A stretch of DNA of 64,000 bases from Longilinea sp964536805 (lineage in GTDB: Bacteria; Chloroflexota; Anaerolineae; Anaerolineales; Anaerolineaceae): NCBI GenBank assembly GCA_964536805.1, contig CAZHYQ010000003.1, positions 62,001-126,000 on the forward strand. Reading direction: 5' to 3'. Below are positions 16,017 through 24,486 of the stretch, piece by piece. The notes beneath the pieces were generated by a model. That model ran no database searches. It saw only the letters and a list, made by a program, of their open reading frames with translations, and had not been told where the DNA came from. Position numbers and translations under genes: made by a program. Numbering within the stretch: position 1 is the first letter of the stretch; every line of letters begins with the position of its first letter.

Positions 16017-17128
16017 GCAGGATGGAATTCTCGCAGGCTTTTCGTGACAGCGGGCTGGTTCAAAGGGTGATTGAAGAGATCCGCCGTACGGTGACGCGCG
16101 AGTGGGTCATCATGGAAATCTGCGGCGGTCAAACCCACGCAATTATGCACTCCGGACTCGATCAGCTGCTGCCGCCTCAAATCGAGCTGGTCCACGGTCC
16201 GGGCTGCCCGGTGTGTGTCACCTCACTGGAGCTGATCGATAAAGGCCTGGCGATCGCATCACGTCCAGAGGTCATCTTTTGTTCCTTCGGCGATATGCTG
16301 CGTGTTCCGGGCTCAAGCAGCGACTTGTTTGCCATCAAAGCTTCCGGCGGTCAGGTGCGGGTGGTCTATTCGCCCCTGGATGCCGTAAAGATTGCACAAC
16401 AAAACCCGGATAAACAGGTTGTCTTTTTTGCAATCGGGTTTGAAACAACTGCGCCGGCTAATGCCGCAAGTTTATTGCAGGCAAAAGCGTTGGGACTCAA
16501 GAATTTTTCATTACTTGTCTCGCAGGTTTGCGTTCCGCCTGCCATGCGTGCCATTCTTGGATCACCGCAAAACCGCGTTCAGGGTTTCCTGGCAGCCGGG
16601 CATGTTTGTGCCGTGATGGGTTACTGGGAATACCCGCCTATTGCGGATGAATTCAGCGTCCCAATTGTCGTCACGGGCTTTGAACCCCTGGACTTGGCTC
16701 AGGGCATCCTCATGACCGTAAAGCAGCTTGAAAATGGCAACCATACCGTTGAGAACGCCTATTCACGCGTTGTGACCCGCGAGGGCAACCAGGCAGCCCA
16801 GGCCATGTTGAAGCGCGTTTTTATGCCGGTTGATCGAAACTGGCGCGGCATCGGCACCATCCCGATGAGCGGCTGGGGTCTGCAACCTGAGTTTTCCGAA
16901 TTCGACGCTGAAAACCGTTTTAACGTCGGGGATATTCAAACCAAGGAATCACCCTTATGCATCGCCGGGGAAATCCTGCGCGGGTTAAAGAAACCATATG
17001 ATTGTCCGGCATTTGGCACGCTCTGCAATCCGGACAATCCGCTTGGCGCGCCGATGGTTTCCTCGGAAGGTGCCTGTTCAGCCTATTTCCGCTATCACCG
17101 CCAAACAGAATCAACACCGAAAGAATAA
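16013..17128 (+). CDS. hypD: Hydrogenase formation protein HypD
   Basis: A scaffold for building the Fe(CN)2CO group; it contains its own [4Fe-4S] cluster. Signatures seen: EICGGQTHAI, GPGCPVCVT, GHVCAVMGYWEY, and near the C-terminus LCIAGEILRG, with further cysteines in CPAFGTLC and GAC. It is 371 residues from GTG at 16013, which overlaps the hypC stop by 4 nt; an ATG at 16022 would give three residues fewer. Both are within the family's usual length. Confidence 0.95.
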   Translation: MSRMEFSQAFRDSGLVQRVIEEIRRTVTREWVIMEICGGQTHAIMHSGLDQLLPPQIELVHGPGCPVCVTSLELIDKGLAIASRPEVIFCSFGDMLRVPGSSSDLFAIKASGGQVRVVYSPLDAVKIAQQNPDKQVVFFAIGFETTAPANAASLLQAKALGLKNFSLLVSQVCVPPAMRAILGSPQNRVQGFLAAGHVCAVMGYWEYPPIADEFSVPIVVTGFEPLDLAQGILMTVKQLENGNHTVENAYSRVVTREGNQAAQAMLKRVFMPVDRNWRGIGTIPMSGWGLQPEFSEFDAENRFNVGDIQTKESPLCIAGEILRGLKKPYDCPAFGTLCNPDNPLGAPMVSSEGACSAYFRYHRQTESTPKE

Positions 17129-17131
17129 TTC

Positions 17132-18208
17132 ATGTCAGATATTCTCCCCTCCTTTGAAGGGCCGGTTTGTCCGGTTCCCTTACGCCATGATGATCAAATT
17201 GTCATGGGGCATGGCAGCGGCGGCAAAATGACTCAGGATTTGATCCAGCGCGTTTTTACGCCGGTCTTTTCCAATGCCATTCTGGCCCAATCCAATGATT
17301 CCGCTTCCATTTCGTTACCCGGTGAAGCTGGATTGAATGGTCACTTGGCCGTTTCGACCGATTCCCACATTGTCAGTCCATTGTTTTTCGCTGGCGGCGA
17401 TATCGGCCGCCTGGCTGTTTGTGGTACCGTCAATGACGTCAGCATGTCCGGCGCAATTCCTCTTTTCCTTACGGCTGGTTTCATCCTTGAGGAAGGTCTG
17501 TCCATTGAAACATTATCCCGCGTGACAGAATCCATGCAGGCAGCCGCGCGTGAAGCTGGAGTACAAATAATCGCGGGAGATACCAAGGTGGTTGAGCGCG
17601 GCAAAGCAGATGGCCTTTTCATCAATACGGCGGGTATCGGCTGGATTCCAGCCGGACGGCAGATTGGCGGCGCATTGGCTGCGCCGGGCGATTCTGTTCT
17701 GATTTCCGGCGCCATGGGCGACCACGGCATTGCTGTCCTTTCCGCGCGCGGTGAATTAGGCTTCGATGCGGAAGTGCAATCCGACGTAGCGCCGCTTAAC
17801 ACCCTTATTCAGAATTTGCTGGATGTCGCACCCCACGTGCATGTCCTGCGCGATCCAACCCGCGGCGGTTTGGCAACCACCTTGAACGAGATTGCCCAAC
17901 AAAGCGGTATATGCATAGAGATTGTCGAAAACCAGATCCCGGTCCATCCAGCCGTTCGGGCTGCCTGCGAAATGCTCGGTTTTGATCCGCTCTACGTTGC
18001 CAACGAGGGGAAAATTATCGTCATCCTTCCCTCAAATGAGGTCGATGGCGCACTTGAGGCAATGCGCCACACCCAGTATGGCGAAGAAACCATGTTGATT
18101 GGCCAGGTCAAAACTGCACCAGCCGGACGGGTGCTAATGAAAACTTCGATCGGCGGTACGCGCGTGTTGGACGTCCTGGCAGGCGAAATGCTGCCGCGCA
18201 TTTGTTAG
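17132..18208 (+). CDS. hypE: Carbamoyl dehydratase HypE
   Basis: A 358-residue PurM-like ATPase that dehydrates the HypF-made thiocarbamate on its own C-terminal cysteine to a thiocyanate. It ends PRIC, the required C-terminal Cys, and carries GHGSGGKM near the N-terminus and DPTRGGLATTLNE in the middle. It starts 3 nt after the hypD stop and ends the maturation operon. With hypA, B, F, C and D it completes the NiFe assembly pathway. Confidence 0.96.
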   Translation: MSDILPSFEGPVCPVPLRHDDQIVMGHGSGGKMTQDLIQRVFTPVFSNAILAQSNDSASISLPGEAGLNGHLAVSTDSHIVSPLFFAGGDIGRLAVCGTVNDVSMSGAIPLFLTAGFILEEGLSIETLSRVTESMQAAAREAGVQIIAGDTKVVERGKADGLFINTAGIGWIPAGRQIGGALAAPGDSVLISGAMGDHGIAVLSARGELGFDAEVQSDVAPLNTLIQNLLDVAPHVHVLRDPTRGGLATTLNEIAQQSGICIEIVENQIPVHPAVRAACEMLGFDPLYVANEGKIIVILPSNEVDGALEAMRHTQYGEETMLIGQVKTAPAGRVLMKTSIGGTRVLDVLAGEMLPRIC

Positions 18209-18234
18209 GCAGCCACCAGACAATTGCAGCAGGC

Positions 18235-18262
18235 TTGACATTATTTTGTTACAATTTATACT
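18235..18262 (+). promoter_or_regulatory. Sigma-70-type promoter for the methyltransferase gene
   Basis: Consensus TTGACA (18235-18240) and TATACT (18257-18262) with 16-nt spacing, 42 nt before the ATG at 18305. It separates the downstream pair from the hyp operon. Confidence 0.7.
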
Positions 18263-18304
18263 TACGCACGATTGAAAACACCAAACACCCATATTCGAGG
18301 ACCC

Positions 18305-19105
18305 ATGAAAATCAATTACCAGGAAACTACCTCCGACCTGTTGAAGCGCATCGACATTCATTCTAAATTCGGCAGCCGGGATATCGATCAATGGATGCTG
18401 GATTTGTTACAGCTCACGCCTGGCATGAAGATTCTCGATGTTGCCTGCGGCGCCGGCAAGCAATGTTTTTCCTTCTACAATTTCCTCAAAGGCCGGGCTG
18501 AAATCCTTGGCGGCGATGTTTCCAATGAGTTGTTGACTCAGGCCCGCAGCGAAGCCGTCCGGCAAAATGCCCGCATCGATTTTATGGATTTGAATTTCAA
18601 TCAACCCTTCCCTCTGGAAGAGAATCGCTTTGATCTGCTCTCATGCTGCTTTGCCATCTACTATGCCGAAAATATTCCTTTCACCATTCGGCAAATGCAC
18701 CGCGTTTTGGCACCGGGCGGACGTCTGTTCACCACCGGGCCGATGCCTGAAAACAAAAAACTCTTCTATGAGATCATCAAGGAAGCCACCCATCAACCCA
18801 TCCCTCCCATGCCAGGCAGCTCCCGCTATGGCAGCGCCATCCTGGCCTCGATCCAGGAGACGTTTTCAAAGGTGGAGGTATACCAATTCGATAACCCGCT
18901 TGTTTTTGAAACCGTCGAGCCATTCGTGGAGTACACCCGTGCCTCATTATCGGAAGACCGCAAACTTTGGACCAGTCTCTTCAATGGCAAGGACGAATTT
19001 GAATCCCTGATGGACAAGATCGCCGCTGTTGCTGGCAAACGCCTGGCCGCAGATGGAAAACTGATCATGACCAAAGTAGTCGGTGGCTTTGTGGCAACCA
19101 AATAG
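18305..19105 (+). CDS. Class I SAM-dependent methyltransferase
   Basis: A 266-residue Rossmann-fold methyltransferase. SAM motif I is MKILDVACGAGKQ (about 40-52), then LLSCCFAIYY and the post-motif HRVLAPGGRLF (about 134-145) typical of UbiE/ubiquinone-type enzymes. The ATG at 18305 follows CGAGGA; an upstream TTG at 18272 is inside the promoter-proximal leader and less likely. It is followed after 3 nt by a PIG-L deacetylase gene, so the two may act on one small molecule. The substrate is not deducible. Confidence 0.85.
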   Translation: MKINYQETTSDLLKRIDIHSKFGSRDIDQWMLDLLQLTPGMKILDVACGAGKQCFSFYNFLKGRAEILGGDVSNELLTQARSEAVRQNARIDFMDLNFNQPFPLEENRFDLLSCCFAIYYAENIPFTIRQMHRVLAPGGRLFTTGPMPENKKLFYEIIKEATHQPIPPMPGSSRYGSAILASIQETFSKVEVYQFDNPLVFETVEPFVEYTRASLSEDRKLWTSLFNGKDEFESLMDKIAAVAGKRLAADGKLIMTKVVGGFVATK

Positions 19106-19108
19106 CCC

Positions 19109-19759
19109 ATGAACCATGATATGACCTTCTTCGGGCGTAAGGTCTTATTCCTTGGCGCCCATCCCGACGATATAGAACTGGGCTGCGGTGCACTGATTGC
19201 CCATATTGCGAACCAAACGGAAGTATTGTGCGTCACGCTTTCCGATAATCAGAAGAACCCGCAATTGAAAAACCTGGTGGAGGAACATTACCGTTCCATG
19301 GAGACGTTGGGTATCCCCAGGGACCATGTCATCCTTGGGCCTTTTGAAACACGTCGGTTTCCCCATGCACGCCAGGAGATCCTTGAGTTCCTCATCCAGT
19401 TGAACCACAGCTTCCACCCCGAAATCATTTTTGTCCATACCAAAGCCGATATCCATCAGGATCATGGCACCATTACTGAGGAAGCCTTGCGGGCCTTTCG
19501 CGGAACGACAGTCCTTGGATTCGATGTCATTCGCAGCAGCTATGGGTTCTTTCCTTCCTTCCTAGTGGAAGTCAGCGAAGCGGATGTGGACAAGAAAGTG
19601 GCAGCCCTGCGGCAGTATACGACGTACGCAGAAAAGTATTATTTTAACGAATCCGTCACCCGCGCCACACTCGTCCGCCATGGCGCCATGGCTGAACGTG
19701 CTTTTGCTGAAGGGTTTGATATTTTACGCATCGTAGGTGCCTTTGGCTGCCTGGCGTGA
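19109..19759 (+). CDS. PIG-L/LmbE-family deacetylase
   Basis: A 216-residue zinc-dependent N-deacetylase family member. The metal motif HPDD (H18-D21, in GAHPDDIELGCG) and the later HQDHG are present. Family members remove acetyl groups from GlcNAc-type sugars (mycothiol, bacillithiol, GPI) or act on antibiotics; which applies is unknown. It starts 3 nt after the methyltransferase stop; ATG at 19121 is an alternative start. No ribosome site is obvious, consistent with coupling to the gene before it. Confidence 0.85.
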   Translation: MNHDMTFFGRKVLFLGAHPDDIELGCGALIAHIANQTEVLCVTLSDNQKNPQLKNLVEEHYRSMETLGIPRDHVILGPFETRRFPHARQEILEFLIQLNHSFHPEIIFVHTKADIHQDHGTITEEALRAFRGTTVLGFDVIRSSYGFFPSFLVEVSEADVDKKVAALRQYTTYAEKYYFNESVTRATLVRHGAMAERAFAEGFDILRIVGAFGCLA

Positions 19760-19789
19760 TTTGAATTGGTAAATTGACCTCGGTGCAAA

Positions 19790-19905
19790 TCAGAATATAT
19801 TTTGAAACAATAATAGTATTTTCATATCTATTTTTAATTTAATCCATTAATAATATATGATAATATCTATCTTAATATACAGTATTTAGTAAATATAATT
19901 GAATA
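19790..19905 (+). other. AT-rich leader before the secreted-protein gene
   Basis: About 115 nt of strongly AT-rich sequence with many TAATAT-like runs, unlike the surrounding DNA. Several -10-like hexamers exist but none pairs with a good -35, so no single promoter is called. It probably drives the gene at 19917, whose ribosome site AAGGAG lies at its end. Confidence 0.45.
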
Positions 19906-19916
19906 AGGAGAAACCA

Positions 19917-20525
19917 ATGAAGAAGGGATTGATTTTTGGTTTTGGTGTTTTCTTGAGCGTCTTCGCGATTACCAGTGCGCTTTACCTATCCTCTATCAAT
20001 GCTTCTACTGTCATGGCACAGGCTGGGCCCGGGAGTGATGAGGATACATCCTTCAGAGACCCAAAAACAAGTCTGGCCGCGCCAGGTACTGAAAATGCTC
20101 CTCTTGCAGCAGGCACAGCCCAAGTTTATTTTGCTCCCCAGGATAACGACGGCAACGCGACCGTTCTTATCATCTATAACACAAACGATGTTGAAAAATC
20201 GGTTACCATCAACGCCACCCAGACGTCTGGCGCTATTGCGACCTGGCTGGTTTCCATTCCAGCTCACTCGATGCGCAGGGTAGTCAGTGACGCCGTGGCA
20301 TCCGGGACCACACCCAGCTGGTTGGCGCCATATGTTTTTGTGGCTAACTTCACCGATTTTTCCATCATCGCCGAAATGGATCTGCCAGCAGGCGTCAAGG
20401 CGGATGGATATGTCGTGTTTAATTTGGCCACAGGAACTGTCGACCCCAGGGCTGATCAAGGCGCAATTCCGCTGCGATTTAGTGCCGATCCGGCAACGGT
20501 TTTTCTGCCTTCGGTCCTAAATTAA
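19917..20525 (+). CDS. Secreted protein of unknown function
   Basis: 202 residues. The N-terminus KKGLIFGFGVFLSVFAITSA is a signal peptide, with probable cleavage near VMAQA (about residue 36). The mature part is rich in Ala, Thr and Val and looks like one beta-sandwich domain (AQVYFAPQDNDGNATVLIIY and similar strands). It ends VFLPSVLN, close to the LPxV-type tails I recall on many Chloroflexota secreted proteins. The ATG follows AAGGAG by 6 nt. I do not recognise a function. It is monocistronic, ending at a strong terminator. Confidence 0.75.
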   Translation: MKKGLIFGFGVFLSVFAITSALYLSSINASTVMAQAGPGSDEDTSFRDPKTSLAAPGTENAPLAAGTAQVYFAPQDNDGNATVLIIYNTNDVEKSVTINATQTSGAIATWLVSIPAHSMRRVVSDAVASGTTPSWLAPYVFVANFTDFSIIAEMDLPAGVKADGYVVFNLATGTVDPRADQGAIPLRFSADPATVFLPSVLN

Positions 20526-20545
20526 TTGTTCGCTCCTAAATTATC

Positions 20546-20583
20546 AAAAACCTTAATTGGATGATTTCCAATTAAGGTTTTTT
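20546..20583. terminator. Bidirectional intrinsic terminator
   Basis: A 16-bp perfect stem (20546-20561 with 20567-20582) and 5-nt loop, A-rich on the left and T-rich on the right. It lies between the secreted-protein gene and the converging Rieske gene and can serve both. Confidence 0.9.
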
Positions 20584-20610
20584 CGATGGCTTTACTTTTA
20601 TAATATTCTA

Positions 20611-20961
20611 TCATTCACTATCGTTCTTCCGGCGAACGCCAATTTCGATTTTTCCATTGATCACCCGCACCGGGTAAGAAGGCGTCGGTGCAACCGCGGG
20701 CAGATGGGTTGCTTTCCCGCTGCGCACGTCAAAGCGTGCACCGTGCCTTGGGCAAATGACTTCGTAACCATCCACTTCGCCATCCCCAAGCGGGCCGCTG
20801 TCATGTGTACAAACATCGCCAATCGCGAAAAGTCCGCCTGCGATATTGAAGACGACCACGGGCTCATTTCCAATGTCCAGGAATATCCTTTCGCCATTGG
20901 GCAAGTCTTCAATGGATGCAATTTCATAAAAATCGTAAGCTGCCAGGTCAATTTCCGTCAT
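20611..20961 (-). CDS. Rieske [2Fe-2S] ferredoxin-type protein
   Basis: A 116-residue soluble Rieske protein. Cluster ligands are C51-x-H53 and C70-x2-H73. There is no membrane anchor, so it resembles the small ferredoxins of the NirD/BphF type. The ATG at 20961 lies 2 nt after the sufU stop; a TTG at 20967 would overlap it. It is the last gene of the 94-aa protein-sufS-sufU unit, so it is probably co-expressed with Fe-S assembly; in several bacteria a Rieske-type gene follows suf genes, with no proven role. Confidence 0.88.
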   Translation of the reverse strand: MTEIDLAAYDFYEIASIEDLPNGERIFLDIGNEPVVVFNIAGGLFAIGDVCTHDSGPLGDGEVDGYEVICPRHGARFDVRSGKATHLPAVAPTPSYPVRVINGKIEIGVRRKNDSE

Positions 20962-20963
20962 GC

Positions 20964-21368
20964 TCAATCATCCACCAACGATTCAGTATCTGACGCCTCG
21001 CCCATTCCGTACGCACCCGCCTTGAGCACCTTGAGAGATAACAATGCACATTTGAGCCTTACCGGACCCAATTCGATGCCCAACAAGTCTAGAATATCCT
21101 GTTTCTTGAGCGCTTTTATCTCGTCCAAAGTTTTTCCAATGACTGATTCCAGCAACAAATCAGCCGATGCTTGCGAGATGGCACAACCGTGCCCGCTGAA
21201 AGCCGCTTCTGTGACCTTATTGTTCTTATCCAAACGTAAATCAATGCGGATCTGATCACCGCAAAGAGGGTTTTCATCTTCAAATGTAATGTCATGCGGG
21301 TCCAGTTCGCCGCGATAAAGCGGATCCTTGTAGCGCTCAATGATAATTTCTCGATAAAGGTCATCCAT
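20964..21368 (-). CDS. sufU: Fe-S cluster assembly protein SufU
   Basis: A 134-residue SufU that takes persulfide sulfur from SufS. The zinc/sulfur-transfer residues C36, D38, C62 (GHGCAISQAS) and C107 (RLKCALL) are all present. The roughly 20-residue insertion between C62 and C107 relative to IscU identifies it as SufU. It starts 14 nt after the sufS stop. Confidence 0.93.
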   Translation of the reverse strand: MDDLYREIIIERYKDPLYRGELDPHDITFEDENPLCGDQIRIDLRLDKNNKVTEAAFSGHGCAISQASADLLLESVIGKTLDEIKALKKQDILDLLGIELGPVRLKCALLSLKVLKAGAYGMGEASDTESLVDD

Positions 21369-21382
21369 CCAAGCGATCCTAT

Positions 21383-22627
21383 CTAGGCAAATACTTGCTT
21401 TACATGTTCCAGCGATGTCACTAATCGGTCGATTTCTTCCCGGGTATTGTATAAATAAAAACTCGCACGGGTTGTGGCTGGCAAATTAAAGCGTTGGTGC
21501 AGCGGCATGGCGCAATGATGGCCCGCCCGAACCGCCAATCCATCCCGGTCGAGCAATTGCGACACATCGTGCGGGTGAATTCCAGCCAGGGTAAAAGCAG
21601 CCACGCCGCCGCGCTGCCCGGCGGATGGACCGAGTACCCGAAGACCGCTGACTTCTGAAAGGCGGTCGAGTGCATATTGGATCAGTTCGTGTTCGTACGC
21701 CGCAATCCGCTCCATCCTGATGCCGGAAAGATAATCAATCGCCGCACCATACCCGATACCTTCCGCGATGGCCGGCGTGCCTGCCTCGAATTTATGCGGC
21801 AGCGAGTTGGCAGTAAAACTACGCAGCAGAACTTTCTTGATCATATCTCCGCCGCCCAAAAACGGCGGCATGCCATTCAGGATGGCTTCCTTGCCATATA
21901 AAACGCCAATCCCGGTCGGGCCGGCCATCTTATGCGCTGAAAACGCCATGAAATCTGCGTCCAGATCCTGAAGATCCACCGGGAAATGCGGGACTGACTG
22001 TGCGCCGTCGATGAGCGCCAGGGCGCCGGCAGCGTGTGCCATGCTCACAATTTCCATGGCAGGATTGATCGTTCCCAACACGTTTGACATGTGCGTGAAC
22101 GACACAAGCTTTGGACTCTGCTGTAACAACTGGCGGTAAACCTCCAGGTCCAACAAACCCTCATCCGTTACCGGTATAAACTCGAGGCGGATTTGCCGTT
22201 CGGCTGCCAGCATTTGCCATGGCACCAGGTTGGAATGGTGTTCCATCTCAGTCAGGATTACCAAATCGCCGCTTTGTAAATTAGCCCTTGCCCAGGAATA
22301 AGCCACCAGGTTAATTGATTCGGTGGTGTTTCGGGTGAAGATGATTTCCCGTTCATTATGGGCATTGATAAATTTGCCAACTTTGACGCGGGCAGCCTCA
22401 TAAGTGGCAGTCGCTTCTTCAGCCAGCACATGGATACCGCGGTGGATATTGGCATTCGTCAGACGATAATAGGAATCCATGGCGTCAAGTACTTTGGCTG
22501 GTTTTTGGGATGTGGCAGCCGAATCAAAATACACTAATGGGACGCCTGGATAAACCTCACGTTCCAATATGGGAAAATCGCTGCGGATATTGGCAATTTC
22601 AGAAGACGTAAAGCTGGTAGAGGTCAT
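21383..22627 (-). CDS. sufS: Cysteine desulfurase SufS
   Basis: A 414-residue group II PLP-dependent desulfurase. The PLP lysine is in AFSAHKMAGPTGIG, the catalytic cysteine is C372 in AGHHCAMPLH, and EMEHHSN and DGAQSVPH are conserved cofactor-site segments. It supplies sulfur to SufU for the SufBCD scaffold encoded just upstream on the same strand. Confidence 0.95.
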   Translation of the reverse strand: MTSTSFTSSEIANIRSDFPILEREVYPGVPLVYFDSAATSQKPAKVLDAMDSYYRLTNANIHRGIHVLAEEATATYEAARVKVGKFINAHNEREIIFTRNTTESINLVAYSWARANLQSGDLVILTEMEHHSNLVPWQMLAAERQIRLEFIPVTDEGLLDLEVYRQLLQQSPKLVSFTHMSNVLGTINPAMEIVSMAHAAGALALIDGAQSVPHFPVDLQDLDADFMAFSAHKMAGPTGIGVLYGKEAILNGMPPFLGGGDMIKKVLLRSFTANSLPHKFEAGTPAIAEGIGYGAAIDYLSGIRMERIAAYEHELIQYALDRLSEVSGLRVLGPSAGQRGGVAAFTLAGIHPHDVSQLLDRDGLAVRAGHHCAMPLHQRFNLPATTRASFYLYNTREEIDRLVTSLEHVKQVFA

Positions 22628-22639
22628 CGTTTTCCCGGC

Positions 22640-22924
22640 CTAGAGCATATCTGCTTTGGATTGTTTCCGCTGCATTTCCCGGATATGCGATGATGTCAAG
22701 GGATACCATAATATATGATCAGGCACCATCCAACCATCCGTCAAGTAAACATTGGATCGGAACTGAACAGCCACCATTTTTGCATCCACCTGCACAACAA
22801 TGCCTTTCAGCCAGCCGCGAATGCGTTGTCCGCCTTTTTCATGGTCACAAAAGACTTCAACCGTATCGCCGACCTCAAATAAAACATCGGAATCAGGGGG
22901 ACGCATAAAAGGGGCAGCTGTCAT
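22640..22924 (-). CDS. 94-aa protein of unknown function, suf-linked
   Basis: A small soluble protein with a possible SH3/KOW-like beta core: FEVGDTVEVFCD, RGWLKGIVVQVDAKMVAVQF, then GWMVPDHILWY. I do not recognise a family. The ATG at 22924 follows AGGAGAA; an inner Met at 22906 is possible. It has its own promoter and sits 12 nt before sufS, so it heads the sufS-sufU-Rieske unit and may be a Fe-S-related accessory factor. Confidence 0.65.
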   Translation of the reverse strand: MTAAPFMRPPDSDVLFEVGDTVEVFCDHEKGGQRIRGWLKGIVVQVDAKMVAVQFRSNVYLTDGWMVPDHILWYPLTSSHIREMQRKQSKADML

Positions 22925-22964
22925 ACTTTATTCTCCTGCAAATTACAAACACAAAACGTCACTT

Positions 22965-22991
22965 ATTCTAGCATATCCGCTCAAATTGAGC
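22965..22991 (-). promoter_or_regulatory. Extended -10 promoter with palindrome, sufS unit
   Basis: On the minus strand TGC precedes TAGAAT (22965-22970), an extended -10. The 13-nt palindrome GCTCAA-A-TTGAGC (22979-22991) sits where the -35 box would be, which would suit a repressor or activator site. Confidence 0.5.
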
Positions 22992-23067
22992 ATGTCCATG
23001 GTAAGCCGTTCACCTGTATACGGTTTTTGGGATACAGGAGAAGCGTTCTTTTGATTGACAATTCTGT

Positions 23068-24432
23068 TTACAAGCCTTGATAGGATGCCATCTTTTCATG
23101 GATTGCATCCTGAAATCTTTGCCGTACGCCTTCAAAAGGAATGCGTTGCATGATTGGATCAAAGAAACCCTCGACGATGATCCGCTCGGCTTCGACTTTC
23201 GGGATGCCGCGGGAGCGCAAGTAAAAGACTTGATCGTAATCAATCTTTCCAACCGTCGCACCGTGCGTACAACGTACGTCGTCAGCTAAAATCTCCAATC
23301 CCGGGATCGAATCGGCCCGGGCCTGACGGCTAAGAATCAAATTCCGGTTTGCCTGGTAACCATCCGTTTTTTGCGCTTCGGGTGCCACATAAATCATCCC
23401 CTGCCACACAGCGCGGCTTTGATCAATCAAAGCCCCTTTGAATAACAGATCGCTGGTGGTGTTGGGTGCCAGATGATTCTGTTGGGAGTCATAATCGAGG
23501 TGCTGATTATGCTCGGTAAAGTAAAATCCAGACATCCTCCCGGTGGCGCCCCTACCAACGAGATCGAGATCGGAAAAGTTCTTGGTTAGCAAGCCGCCGA
23601 TTGCGCCGAAAACCCAGTCCAGGGTTCCGTTGCCAGCCACCTGGACGCGTTCATGCGTGAAGTTATACATATGTTCGCCAAAGGATTGCAGCTCGACAAA
23701 GCGCAGGTTGGCATCATTGCCAACCACAATCTCAACGGTTCCGGCGTGAATCGATTGTCCATTTTCTGTCGGAGATGAGGATTCATGCACCAGGGTGGCA
23801 GAAGCGCCGTCTTCCAGCCAGATAAGAATATTGGAAATGTGTGCCAGGCCCTCGCCAGGCGCCCAAAGAAGACTGTGCAATGGCCGTTCAATGATCACGC
23901 CCCTTGGAACATAAAGCAGGATGCCGGTATTGGCGAGTGCCAGCGATAAAGCGGCAAATTTACCTGCTTCGGGTTTCACCAGGGCTTTGGCCATGAACCG
24001 GTCGAGGATTGCCGGAAAGCGTTGTTCGGCAGTGCGTAAATCAGTGAAGATTACACCTTGTTGGGCTAATTCATCGGCCAATTGTGCCTGCGCCCCGCCA
24101 GGCATCAAAATGACTTCACCCGCATGCTCGCTGTCTGCCAGTGGTCTGAGCAAATGGTCCGGAAGAGCAGCCAGATCGAGATAGGCATCCTTGGATGGGA
24201 TGCGCAATTTTTCTGGAGACAGGCTACGCAAATCGGTTCGCCGCCATGCTTCGTCGGTCGTCACCGGCATTGGAAGCGATTCAAATTGTTCCCAGGCCCG
24301 ATGTCGAAATTCGACCAAATTCTCGCTTACCCCTTCCGAAAAAACCTGGTTGCGGGTAAAGGAAAATTGTTGCTGGACGGGGGTTTCGCTCCGCCGTGTT
24401 CTGGTAATAATCTGAGGCTTTTCACTGGTCAT
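23068..24432 (-). CDS. sufD: Fe-S assembly scaffold SufD
   Basis: A 454-residue beta-helix partner of SufB in the SufBC2D scaffold. The C-terminal DDVRCTHGATVGKID, then FYLRSRG and a helical tail are family hallmarks; the N-terminal 120 residues (EAWRRTDLRSL) are the variable SufD helical domain. It is preceded by sufB and sufC on the same strand in the order C-B-D. The cysteine of the CTHG segment is kept. Confidence 0.93.
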   Translation of the reverse strand: MTSEKPQIITRTRRSETPVQQQFSFTRNQVFSEGVSENLVEFRHRAWEQFESLPMPVTTDEAWRRTDLRSLSPEKLRIPSKDAYLDLAALPDHLLRPLADSEHAGEVILMPGGAQAQLADELAQQGVIFTDLRTAEQRFPAILDRFMAKALVKPEAGKFAALSLALANTGILLYVPRGVIIERPLHSLLWAPGEGLAHISNILIWLEDGASATLVHESSSPTENGQSIHAGTVEIVVGNDANLRFVELQSFGEHMYNFTHERVQVAGNGTLDWVFGAIGGLLTKNFSDLDLVGRGATGRMSGFYFTEHNQHLDYDSQQNHLAPNTTSDLLFKGALIDQSRAVWQGMIYVAPEAQKTDGYQANRNLILSRQARADSIPGLEILADDVRCTHGATVGKIDYDQVFYLRSRGIPKVEAERIIVEGFFDPIMQRIPFEGVRQRFQDAIHEKMASYQGL

Positions 24433-24486
24433 AAAATCATCAACCCCAATTTTGACATTCTACAGGGCAAAACCCTGATTGTTTTC

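Noticed and set aside
23000..23045. Possible terminator after sufD (CCTGTAT ... ATACAGG)
   Set aside because: Only 7 bp with a 12-nt loop and no T-run on the minus strand; not convincing.
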